In this document: one piece after another, positions 11,472-24,200 of the stretch | How the letters are laid out: every line of letters begins with the position of its first letter | Numbering within the stretch: position 1 is the stretch's first letter | Source of the DNA: Mnemiopsis leidyi | Lineage: Eukaryota; Ctenophora; Tentaculata; Lobata; Bolinopsidae | Length of the DNA: 43,274 nucleotides | Direction: 5' to 3' | NCBI GenBank assembly: GCA_000226015.1 | Contig: JH153954.1 | Span: 146,239-189,512 of the forward strand | Notes under the pieces: model-generated | Told to the model about the DNA's origin: nothing | What the model saw: the letters and a program-made list of their open reading frames with translations, nothing else | Databases searched by the model: none | Program-made: the position numbers and the translations under genes

Positions 11472-11588
11472 TCACGGTGATACCCGTTCAGCTGAACGGT
11501 AGACTAAAAGTAAAATAATCTTGTCAAGATTATATCCGTCTACCGTTCGCAGCTTTGGGCTGCGAGAGTCGGGTATCACTATCACCGC
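11472..11588. mobile_element. Fold-back (MITE-like) element built from family-B repeats
   Basis: The left end CACGGTGATACCCG is mirrored by the right end CGGGTATCACTATCACCGCG. Inside, GAACGGTAGAC pairs with GTCTACCGTTC, and ATAATCTTG pairs with CAAGATTAT across a one-base centre. The whole 117 bp can fold on itself. Both arms match the family-B words seen at 9960 and 10861. No clear target-site duplication was found, so the class is undetermined. Confidence 0.65.
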
Positions 11589-11599
11589 GAAAAATATGG

Positions 11600-12218
11600 T
11601 ATATGGAAAAGTGAAGTTGAACGACCCCTATTTGACAGAAGAAGCAATGGTGTTGGGTGTATTGGATAACAATCACTATTATTATTAATATAAAGCACCC
11701 TTGGTTTAAGCGTTAAGAAGATTAAATAATACAATGGCACTCTGCATCATTTAAAAGTTCGTGAACAAATACGATCATGTAAAATTAAATGTTGACCCAT
11801 GACCGATTGAAATCTGTCAAAATCTAATTTCAGAATAGGAATGTATCAATATAACATTAGCAAATGGAGACATTTCCCCTCGACCTTGTGCCAAAAAAAT
11901 GTTAAATATTAAACTTAAACGCGCCCTAGGGCAAAAGACAAGAATTGTATTTGTAGCCAAATAATTTAGCATGTTGTTGCATGACAAAATGTTAAACGTT
12001 ATTAAGCTAATCATTAACTTTAGCAAAATGAGATTGAGAAAAATGGTCCACTGCGACAGCTAACTCATAAAAGTTACTAAGGAAGGATTCACTCATGCAA
12101 AAGTTAATTAACCAACAAAGAATTTTGAGGGTATGTACTGGCACTACAGATTGCTATATCGAAGTTAAAACCAATGCTAAAACTTTGAACTTCCAAGTAA
12201 ACGTATAAAAATTAAATA
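11600..12218. other. Region downstream of the hnRNP U-like gene, no gene supported
   Basis: AT-rich with only short open frames. Nothing resembling a conserved protein, RNA gene or element was recognised. It follows the likely 3' end of the minus-strand hnRNP U-like gene. Confidence 0.45.
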
Positions 12219-12224
12219 TTTATT
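12219..12224 (-). terminator. Poly(A) signal of the hnRNP U-like gene
   Basis: AATAAA on the minus strand, 52 nt after the TAG stop at 12278-12276, a normal distance for a metazoan cleavage and polyadenylation signal. Assigned by motif and position only. Confidence 0.65.
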
Positions 12225-12275
12225 TTTGTCTGTCAATGAAATTCTTCAAATGAGGCAAGTTATGTGGAAGTCTGG

Positions 12276-15200
12276 CTACTGATAGCCAGGATAACTTTGG
12301 TACTGAATCTGGGCGGGGTACTGCTGGTATCCGCTCTGCTCTCCTCCTCTCTGTCCCTGAATAGATTGTCTCATTATTGAAAATACTCACTTTGTATTCC
12401 TAGTAGAACTTAATTGATGTTAACACTTATTAATTTACACTTAATGATTTACACTTAATGATTTACACTTAAGATTACACTAAAACCCCTGCTACAATAA
12501 CATTAACAATCATACTTATCATTATCAGTAACTGTATGTTTCTCTTTTCTAACGAAACTACCACGAAGCATAGCGCAGCAATCGCTGGGCAAATCGCTAC
12601 CAATTTCTCTATTAGTAGCTAACTGATTTCGAAATCAAATTCATGTGTTTACAATTAAAATAATTAAGATAAGAGATTTGTTTTTCTTGTCTAATTGATA
12701 TGCAATTGTCATCCTTAGTCCTAACTTAATTTACAGCGGACCGTGTACTGACCTGATCTCGCAACATGGTTAAGCAAAAGACGGCAGAAATATAGTATTG
12801 TAATTGATATTGGGAACTGGATATAATGCAGATATAATACAGAAACTGGATATACTGCAGATGAGAAGAATGTATTCACTTTCAGGAATCTTAGCATCTC
12901 AATTTCAAATAACGTTCACCTACGAGCATCATGCCAAAACTCTCGCTTGCAGTTGTAGGTTAATAACCTACTGTCGTGGCCATCACGCGCTCTCAAGCAT
13001 TACTGGCCTGGCGAAGAAATTCTACAAGCGCATCGCACGTTAAACTTTAACTTAAACAAACACGAGAACTTTGAAATAGGCGATATAGAGGGCCCAAAGT
13101 GGATGAGCCCCTCCCAAAATTAAAACCAAAAAGAGGTGATCTAATTTACCAAAACTGTAATTTACAGCTGGCAAGGCGACCGTCCTTCTTTTCCTTCGAA
13201 TACCACAATTTCGAATCGAAGGAATAAATCGGAGTGAACAAATTTTAAGTTGTGTTTCGTATTCGATATTATTCTTGTAGCGAGGCAACTTCACACGCTT
13301 GTGGCAAACACTAGCATGCCGACTATGTTTTCTTTTAAACAACAACGGTTCCGCACAGGCAGCGGCGTAACGATGCCCCGGCCACCCCGGCTACGCCGGG
13401 GGGCGCCGTCATCAGGGGGCGCCAAATCGTCATAAAAATATGGGACAATTTTGCAAGATTAACTGCGCGACTAGCAAAATCGCGTGTTTGGTTTAAGAAC
13501 TTCACTATTTATTTAGATTTTTCGGCCATTTTTTCACAAATTGCTTCAAGTAAGCCCTTACACCAGGGGCGCCAATTAGGGGCGCATTTTCATCGCCGAG
13601 GGGCGCCATATTGGCTAGACCTACTACGTTACGCCACTGCGCACAGGCTGTAAAGAATAAAGCAGAGGTCACATCTACTTTGGTTTGTAATACCAGCTGC
13701 ATATACCTTTATTAGCAACACCAGCTACTTCTACTTTCATTAGCAACACCAGCTACTTCTACTTTTATTAGCAACACCAGCTACACCTTCTACTTCTACT
13801 TTTATTAGCAACACCAGCTACTTCTACTTTTATTAGCAACACCAGCTACTTCTACTTTTATTAGCAACATCAGCTACTTCTCATTTTATTAGCAACACAA
13901 GCTACATTTCCTATTTCTACTTTTATGGGCAACACCAGCTACATCTCCTGCGTTGCTCATGGTGCACCCAATAGAATGAACATTACCTGACTAGAATTGG
14001 GAGCAGCAGTGTACTGTTGTACAGCAGGGGTATTGGAGTACTGTTGGGCCCCATAAGATTGGTGGGTCCCGTAACTTAGTTCAGTCCCTTGAGGTTGCTT
14101 ACTGGTGTATCGCTGTATACCGTGATCTGATTCCTGGCTAGCAGATCTAGCTCCCACTGCATTGAGCTGGCCTGGGGAATAGGTGAAATCAACATTGTAG
14201 GGAACGAAAATTACTACAGATAAAAAGTCAGATAGCTTATAAAAGGCTGATAGCTTTTAAACTGATATGAGGTTACATAATACACAATTCCATAGCATAG
14301 TGATGATTCAGTTAAACATGTCATGAGGGGGATGGTATCATCCAAATTTCGATTTTTACCAAATAAAATTTCAAACCAAGAAAATCGGAATTTAGTTTAA
14401 TTGGCAACATCTCCGAGCCCACCACCCTTACGATTTTAAGCATAATTTGTTTCACAAGTCATTTCCCTGTCAGAGGGATCAATCTCGACCACAATACGTT
14501 GCCCTGACAAATCGAATGTGTAAGTCTAGTATACCAAAAAATATACATTGTGCACTTACTGCCGTAGTTCTGGAAAATCTGTGATACGCTCTCTTTCAAG
14601 TCCGGGGGGACGGGATTAGCTGAATAAGAAAAGGTGGTCTAAAATTTACATCAAGGCGAACGCAGGTGATTAAATTTTACATACAACAAGATCCTCTAAG
14701 TTCCATTCAAAATAATGCAAATTTGATAAACGGATAAAGCAAGGAACTCACTTGATGGTAACGCTGTGTTGTAGGACTGATAAGCCGGCTGATTTTCGCC
14801 AAAAGAGCCAGATCTGGGTTCTTCCCTTTTTGGGAAACCCTCCCTCCCTCCCTCTCCGTAAGCTTGAGTATAGCTGTTTCCATTGCTCTGTCTCTGAGGA
14901 TCACCATAGCTGGGACGCTGGGTCTCACCAAAACTTTGACGGGCCTGAGAACCCCCAAAACCTTGTCGGGAGCTATTGTCATTCAAGTTTGGCTGTGAAG
15001 AAGAATTTCCGTAACCTTTTCTTAAACCATCTCCATAGCTTTTTCGGGAGGTATCTCCGTAACTCTGGCTAGGAGTACTTCCATAGCCCTGAGTTTGCGT
15101 ATCTCCCTGACCATAGCTCTGTCTTGGGAAATCACCAGAGCCTTGCAACTGATTTTCACCATAGCTAGATCCTCTTTGACTATCGAGTTTTTGTTTTTTG

Positions 15201-18200
15201 CTATCTTCATGACCTCGACCGAAACTTGAGCTGTGGCTGTCTCCAAAACTCTTACGATTACTGTCACCATACCCTTGTCGTGCGTTATCGTCATATCCAA
15301 GTCGTTGATTATCACTATAACTGTGACTTTGTCGTTGGTTAATGCCCCCGTAACCGGATTTCTGATCAGCTTGACCATATGACTGACCATCGTACTGACC
15401 AGAATCGTAGATGGGGGCTTGCTGGGGTTGAGGGTACTGCTTTGAAGTTCCAAATTCTGAAGATCTGTCTGAGGTGGGGCCAAAGCCGCTGTTTCTACCC
15501 TTATCATACCCAGCAGAACCTCCGCTATTACCTTGGGAAGACTGTACTTGTTGTCCGAAACGACTACTTAGGTTACTGAGATCATAGCTTCCAGGCTGAC
15601 TCTGACCAGATCCACCCCTGTTAGAGTCGGGCTGCTTGAATTTGCCACCAGGACCACCTCCTTGGTTCCAACCTCCTGTATCACCTTTCGATTGCTGGTT
15701 GAATCCTTGGGACAGTTGATTATTGAACCCGCCCGATTGATTATAACCGTCCAAATGCTGGTTTTTGTAGGTTTTGTCATTGTTTAATGAGCCGTATTGC
15801 TGACCCCCGCTACTAGTCCCCTGATCACCATATCTGTTTGATCTTTGTTGATAGCCACCCTGCTGACCGTAGTTGTCGTTGTTAGAGTAGCTGGCATTGT
15901 GGTCCTGGGAAACCCCGTACTGCTTGGTCTCCGGGGTGTTGTAGTCCGTCATAGTGGAACCAAAACTTTTGTTGTTCTGCAGCGAGACGTTGTTCATCCG
16001 CGGTTCTTGTTTCACAGGAGGAAAATTTCGATTGTTGTTTGGAGGATATTGATTCCCAGCGGAGTTACCTATATCCATAGGCTCGGGTTTTATTTCTGGT
16101 TTGTTAAAGGAATTATTGTTGTTTCCCCCGAAAGGATATCCTCTTGGACCACCAGGCTGGATATTCGGCGGACCACCATACTGATTGTTGGACTGTTGGT
16201 CTGGGTTGCTCTGGCTCCAGCCACCTTGTCTGTTGTCTTGTCCGTGGGAGGGAGCTGGAGGTTGGTTGCGGTCACTCCATCGAGACTGGTTGTTATTTTG
16301 GTTTCCACCAAAATCTGGCCGATCGCGATCGTCACGGCCTCCGCGAGCATCACCACGACCAAAGTCACGTCCTGAGAGATTATCAATTTTACATTTATTT
16401 CATTATAACCATGTGATGTAAAGATGTATCAAATCTAGCTTACTAGTTACTAAATACTACATCAGAACAAAAATGCTGTCAAAAGTGCAGCAAAATTAAA
16501 TGCTAAACATAAAACAAAAATATTCAAATAACCTCTGCTATTTCCTCCTCTGAAACCACCTCTGTCCCTGTTGAAACTACCGTCCCTAACATCAGAATCC
16601 CTACCCCCAAATCTGTCGTCACCACCTCTCCTGTCCTCTCCACTTCTCCTATCGTCTCCTCCCCTCCTATTATCTCTACCCCGATGGTTGTCTCTGTCGT
16701 CCCTATCGTTTCGTCTATCGAACCGGCCGCTCTGATCTCCGCGACCACCCCGGTCCCCAGATCTGCCCCTATCGGGGCTTCTCCTCCGATCGCTGTCCCT
16801 CCTATCTCCAGACATTCCACCACGGGGTCCTCCTCCTCCACCTCTTCTATCTCTGTCGTCCCGACGATCGTCGTCCCTTCTGTCGCTGTCTCTTCTCCTG
16901 TTATCGAAGGGCCGGCTGGATCTATCAGGACCAGACCTAGAACGATCGCCGTCGCGCGAAGAACTCCTCTGTTGTCGACCTCCGTCAGATCTGGAGGGTT
17001 CGTTATCCGGCTTGACACGTTTGTTCAGTTTGTCTTCGAAAGGGGGCTTCTCTGGCATTCTCTTTTCACCAGGTTTTGCGGACCTTTCAGTTTCTGATCG
17101 CCTACTGTCCCGATCTTTGTACTTCTTTCCTTCAATTTGAAAATCGTCAATTTGCTTTTTTGCAGCACCCTCGTCCATTTCTATGAACTGGATCTCGGTG
17201 AGCCCTTCCGATAAAACTGGAGTTCGGAAGTTTGCTTTCATTTCCATCACAGCACTTTCCGGAACAAATTTCCCTTCTTCTTTTTCACGCTTAGCGTTTC
17301 TCTTGATTAGTTCTTCCCCACTATTCACAATCACAACAGCCACTTTTCGGCCGAAAGTGGAGAAATTTCGGAGTTTTCTCCGTCTGGCACTTTCATAAAC
17401 GTTTGTCTGATCCAAAATAATATTCCTGGGAAACCTCTCCAGCTTTTGCTCCACTACTTTGAACAAAGTGTTGAGAATACCGGTTGCTTTTTTGATCAGC
17501 TCCTCCCAGCGACCATGGTAGTTCCGCTTCCGAGCAAGACCGGTAATCTTCATCTTCTCCATGATCAAGTTGGTACCAAGGATGTTGTATCGCTTATCAG
17601 GGTGCGCAGCGGCGTGACTTTCGCACCAAGTGCTCTTTCCGGCTGCCGGAAGTCCCACCATCATGATGAATTCTGCTTCAGCGAGGGTGGCTGGACCGGC
17701 TATACATGGGTGTATCTGGTTGGCAGGGGTAAAGGCGATCATATTGTATCCGTCAAGCAGTGGTTGTTTGGTGGGTTGTTGTCCAAAGTTGAGCTGAAAA
17801 GAAGTATAGTCAAAGTAGGACTTGTAACTTGTTGCAACATAATGATAGGAACATAAATCGTAACAGAACCAGCAAGGCGAAATACAATTTTCAAACCACA
17901 CAATTTGGATGTGGAAAAATCAGTTTAATTTGGTAACAGAAAATTTGTAATTTACCAAAAATTTGATGTTCTTTGTGGAAACTGAAGGGAAAAGGGGCTT
18001 CTTGATTTGATCTGCAGTCAATTTGAAGGCAGTCCCGAGATTTTTACCATTCTTGGCAAATGATATTGTCTTATCCTGAAGCATATTAACAATGTATGGC
18101 ATAAAAACAATTCTTAGTAACAAATTAATGGAAATAATTAAGATTCGCGATACTTATAACTTGAGGACGACATACAAACTAAGTTCGAACTTAAAGTCGA

Positions 18201-21200
18201 TGTAAGCAACAAAACTAACTTAAGGTCGATATAAACAACAAAACTAACATTAGACTCAAGGTCGATATAAACAACAAAACTAACATTAGACTCAAGGTCG
18301 ATATAAACAACAAAACTAACATTAGACTCAAGGTCGATATAACAGACGATGGCATCCCCAGCACCGTATTTATCTCCGTAGCTAATGTACTTGTTGTCAT
18401 GCGACTTCTTAGCCGTCCCTCCGTACCCCCATGACGTTCCATTCTCACCTAACTGAAATAGTATTGTTACATGCACGGACATAAAAAGTTAGTTAAAACA
18501 TAACATAAACCACCTTTGTATCGATTACGAAGAAACATGATTACTTTCACACTTTCAAAAAGTGCAAATTTTGTCGACCCGTATATTGAGTGTCTTCACA
18601 AACAACAATTCTCATATCTGAATTGAACACGTTTCCATTTTTTCACCAATAAGAATTTGCTTGCACTCAACGAAAGAAAAATGATATGGAATTCTGACAA
18701 ACCGCCACCCTGCTAAGTCACTTCAGAAACTTACGGAGATATCTATATCGTCGTGCGACCAGCCGACACGTAAAACACAAGCGTTGTGTTCTGTGCTTGT
18801 TGTTGTGTTCTCCAAGGCCAGGACCTCGAACGCCACCTGAAATAAGACTAGATGACGGATGTGACAGTGTAATAATCACAGTGTAAGTGTAATAAACACA
18901 AAGTGTATAAGTGGTAAACTAGTACTATACACTATACGTTGTAATAATCACGAAGCGTATAAGGGACACACGGAGTACCGCTATGTTGAGATTTATACCT
19001 TCACTCTCACACACACTCACACTGTACATGCTATAGATGACTGTACATGCTATAGTTGAGACTGTTTTTCTCAACAGAACACAGTAGGTGTCGTTGCACT
19101 ATACATTAGTACAATACACTAGTACTATACACTATACATTGCTATAGTAACCGAGGTCTAGGTTCTAGTTTTGGTGGACAACGGAGGCGAGTTTTCGTAT
19201 CTAGATATAGATCGTTGTGATGAGCAGCTAAAGAGTCAAGTGCCAAAAATAATATAGTAGACACAAGGTTGAAACGATAGTAGCGGCTTACGGTGTAACT
19301 CACATACATCCAACGACATTGCGATATCAGTCGTACGTTGAATATTCGCACATATCAGTCACATGACAGGCGAAATAATTGAATTATAGTGATTCACGTA
19401 ATTGTACTGAAACCACGTAACTGATATTACAGTAGGAGACATCACGTGGGAACCGCAATCAAACTAGTGTTTTAAATGAGACGAGCAGGTACAGGGTGTG
19501 CGACTCGACAAAGTAAGCGTCCCAACAACTCACTTACTTAGTGTGCACAATGATTTGCTCGAGCAGGTGTCGGAATATTCAAATGAGAAATTTCGAAGTT
19601 CGCAAGTAATCGCTAGATTTAGCTATCAGTCTCGGTGTCGTGTTTGATTTTTTCGCTTCACCCATCAAATCTCCTTTGCCCCTAAACCCACGACAATATT
19701 CTTGGAAGCTATGTGGGTTTCAGCTCAAACAATGTCCTTTTGCAGGATGTAGTTGACACGTCGTTAAAGTTGGAATCTTCGAGAAAATCCCGATGTAAAT
19801 ATCCAAAACGAGGGAAAGTGTTCGGTGAGGATGGGACGAATCTCCTTCCTTGTACTTCTACTCCTGTCAGTTCAGATGGACAAGGGGACTACTACAAGGT
19901 TATTGTTGAGATTTTCTAATAAACTTAAACACCCAGGCTTCCTCGAAACAGTTCAAATCAAATTGTAGAATTTTTATAGCCCGAGATTTATGTCGTTCAG
20001 ATCGAGCAGCTTCAGATTTTGAGCTGTTACCAGTCAACCAATACGTAAGATTGTGCGGTTCCTTAATCCTTGCACCGCCTATTGTCAGCATTGTTTCTTA
20101 CATTAACGATGACAATAGATGCTGACAATGCGCATCTCTTGTGCAGCATAGGTCGCGCAATTTCAAGGTCCATTCTTGGGCCAGCACCAAAGTCCAAATG
20201 TTTACGTTTTTATCACAAACTCAAGTTCCCAAGGTTCAAGAAACGTGGGCTCTTTATCGGATGACAGAAAAGTACGAAATCGAAATTTTTAGTTGACTTG
20301 CTTACTGTACTCAAGACCCTAAGGGAAAATTCTAAATATCTAATTTTTGTTTTTTCAATGTTTCGACAGAGATATGAAGGCGTTGATAAAATCTGTAGTT
20401 CAATCGTTCTGTCAACCGATATTAGCATTCAACAATCAGAGGGATCAATTTCAGGTCTCACCATTCCCACAAAGCAGTGGAATGGGACGCGCTACAAGAT
20501 CTGATGGAGACGTATCTCTGTTCCGGGGAAAACTGGTCGATAAAACTAACTCGACCGAGCATCAAGTTACTCAGCATGGTGCTTGTTAACGTCTTCTGTC
20601 CTGAGCAGGAGGTGCAGTTTACCCAAATACACGACACGTTCGTCATTGTGGCGGGAAACAGTTCAACCAGCTGTTACTACGACGGTTTGCTCACAGCTCT
20701 GAGGAGAGTACTCTGTTGCCGGGACCTCCACCCGGTATTGATGGACACGTTTAGGAAACTCCATACATGGTTTTGTCATGGCAAGACGGGGAGCGAAAGT
20801 GCTCTGTGCGACTCGTACCTTCGTTTCTCGAGTCAGCAGGCGGCGCTCGAAATCTATGACTTCACGTATAAATTCGGGATATGTCAAGAATGTTCCTATA
20901 AACGGAAGAAAAAGACAGATCTCCATGCCCACACTGTCAGAACACGCAGGCAATACAGTGTCCGATCTTTCCTAAAAGCGGTGATGGGAATACTTGAGAG
21001 TCAGAACGTCCCCATCGATCCGGAGGGCAGTGCGGTGATGTTGAGACAGTACATTATAGTGCTGGGTGACATGGCAACGTGTATGGCACGTGACATGATC
21101 CGGGACGAGGATTGGTTTTAAGACTTCTTGTGTCACTTCTTCTTTTTCGGTTTAAACTGTATCATTGGCAATAGGTCATATAAAACCAATTTAAATTATT

Positions 21201-24200
21201 CCGTTAAGCGACATAAAAATTGACTAAGCATGGATGTTTCTTTTGATCGGCATGAAAAATGTCATAAAATATTGAAATATGGATCTTCTCTTTTTACAGC
21301 TTTACCGTAGATTAAGGACGTCTGATTTGAAGTGAGGGTCAAGTGAATCTGTTATTTTCTAATAAAGGCATACTGTATATTTAATCGTGAATGGCCAATC
21401 TGAGCCGATTAAGTTGAGTGCGGAAGCACTATACGATCACGGGGATCCTCTAACAAGAAACATAAAAAGTTTTCCCTCCATCGTGATGTGACCAATGAGA
21501 ATTTTATACTTTCATTTTATACTAAAGCCATCTAGTCACACAAGATTAAGATGAGTTGTTCGAAAAACAGACCTCAGCTGATGAGATTACTGGGAAAAGT
21601 ATGCAAAGATGAGTCTGTTTTTGTATGAGGATGTGCTGCAACATTTTCTCAAGCATTTCAACTCGAATCTTGGATTTGACGAAGACGTACGAAATATTTT
21701 TGAAGAATTTCATTTATGTAAAATTTTAATTATATCAGAGAACACCTGAGAGTAGTGTCTCTTTTTATCGAGTAATGAAATACAAGTTTAAGTCCCTTCG
21801 AACAGGTCAAGTTTTGGACAAGGCAGGCGGGATCTTTACAGGAAATAAATCGACGCATTAATGTCACAACATCACATTCATTTTCTCTAACTATATTAAA
21901 ACTTTTGAATTTTGATACTTTCAACAACTACTATTAAATAGTAGTAGTAAATAGTAGTAAATTAAAATAGATAATTTGAGAACATGAATATGATTTTGTG
22001 ATATTGAAACGTTGACTCTATCTCCTAGTAAGTGCCCGACTACCTTGTCGCGGAAACGTCAACATCAGAAATTTTATCATCATACATGCGACTCAGCAAA
22101 AATGTTTCAATCCGGAAACTTGTGGACTAGTTTGGCTTGGAACTGTAGCCAAGTCTGATCAGAGATAAATCATCTTCATAGGAAAAAGGAGAAATACCTC
22201 CATTCTTCCTATTTATCGATCACGAGAAAAAACTTTTACTACGGAACAACGCACAAACAGACAAACACATCAAACAAACTGAAACAGGATCGACCTTATT
22301 TCGGTCGACTGGTTTTAATCTTCATCTTTCTTCGTTGGTTCGAACCTGCTAGGCTAACTGTGAGAATTCGGTTGGTACCTAATACCGATGCTGTATTCCA
22401 GAGAATGCAGCATGTTTTGAGAGAGTTAAGTAACACCAAGATTTGGTAACGCTGCAACACTGGAACCAAAAAGTAGCCGGTTAAATGTTAACTTAGTTGA
22501 TTGTCGCATTCTTCCACATTTGAAGATATTGCTGATCAGCGAAGTCCTGATATGCAATATCTGCATCTGATATCCCAGTTTTGTTTAACCTGTGAGGAAG
22601 TAAGGAGTTGTAGTTGTTGAACTCTATAAAATAGAGGGTGAGTGGGCTAGAGAGAATATATCTTTATTCCTATGAAAGTATTTAATGATATGAGAAATCA
22701 GGTAGAGAGGTAAACGGCCCGGCAGGGTTGGAACTGCTTTTTGAACAAACCTTGCCCCAACCCAGCCCCAGCTCAGCCTCAGCTAGACCCTGCATGAACC
22801 GTGCCCCATCATTGCCCGACCAAGCCCAAACCATAGCTAGACCCTGCTTGAACCTTGCCCCAACATTGCCCCTGACCAGCCCAAACCTTAGCTAGACCCT
22901 GCTTGAACCTTGCCCCATCATTGCCCCAACCCAGCCCCAACCTTAGCTAGACACTGCTCGAACCTTGCCCCAACATTGCCCCAAGCAGCCCAAACCTTAT
23001 CTAAACCCCGCTCGAACCTTGCCTCATCATTGCCCTAATCAGTCCAAACCTTAGCTAGACCCTGCATGATCCTTGCCCCAACATTGCCCCGACCAAGCCC
23101 AAACCTTAGCTAGACCCTGCTTGAACCTTGCCCCAACATTGCCCAAACAGCGCCAACCTTAGCTAGNNNNNNNNNNNNNNNNNNNNNNNNNNNNNNNNNN
23201 NNNNNNNNNNNNNNNNNNNNNNNNNNNNNNNNNNNNNNNNNNNNNNNNNNNNNNNNNNNNNNNNNNNNNNNNNNNNNNNNNNNNNNNNNNNNNNNNNNNN
23301 NNNNNNNNNNNNNNNNNNNNNNNNNNNNNNNNNNNNNNNNNNNNNNNNNNNNNNNNNNNNNNNNNNNNNNNNNNNNNNNNNNNNNNNNNNNNNNNNNNNN
23401 NNNNNNNNNNNNNNNNNNNNNNNNNNNNNNNNNNNNNNNNNNNNNNNNNNNNNNNNNNNNNNNNNNNNNNNNNNNNNNNNNNNNNNNNNNNNNNNNNNNN
23501 NNNNNNNNNNNNNNNNNNNNNNNNNNNNNNNNNNNNNNNNNNNNNNNNNNNNNNNNNNNNNNNNNNNNNNNNNNNNNNNNNNNNNNNNNNNNNNNNNNNN
23601 NNNNNNNNNNNNNNNNNNNNNNNNNNNNNNNNNNNNNNNNNNNNNNNNNNNNNNNNNNNNNNNNNNNNNNNNNNNNNNNNNNNNNNNNNNNNNNNNNNNN
23701 NNNNNNNNNNNNNNNNNNNNNNNNNNNNNNNGGACTACACACATGGAAAGTCCACACACACATGTGTAGTCCACACACACATGTGTAGTACACACACACA
23801 TGTGTAGTCCACACACACATGTGTAGTCCACACACACATGTGTAGTCTACACACACATGTGTAGTCCACACACACATGTGTAGTCTACACACAATAAGTA
23901 GTAGAATTTCTCTTATCATGTTGGCCAATACCATTTGGTTAGGCGTAACTATGACACCATATTCTGGTGCCTAGAGGTAAAGGAGGGATGAGGGCGGGCG
24001 GATGATTGGCTATGGCTATCGGGTGCTCTTGATGATAACGATTTATAGATCATCAATTTACCTTTGCTCAATGTTGCCTGAAGGCCCATTGTAAAAAAAG
24101 GTTGGTAACCTTCATCTTCTTGACTTACATATCTACACCTATTTTGACTGAAGTGCGACTAGTCGGATTATTTCAACAATTAAGTTGATTATCGGGCTCT

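Noticed and set aside
13505..13702. 65-codon minus-strand frame with an APLGDENAPLIGAPG stretch
   Set aside because: It is a translation of the hAT MITE interior palindromes.
14752..16421. Several sizeable frames opposite or shifted to the prion-like and R/D/G-rich exons
   Set aside because: They are shadows of low-complexity coding sequence, with no signals of their own.
20435..20480. A 21-23 base intron joining the two helical frames
   Set aside because: Too short for animal splicing and the phases do not fit; a missed indel or other exon model is likelier.
22334..22350. tRNA B-box-like GGTTCGAACC
   Set aside because: No A box, anticodon arm or acceptor stem could be placed around it.
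23110..23934. Long minus-strand frames across the assembly gap
   Set aside because: They consist of Ns plus translated 19-bp repeats with no coding evidence.
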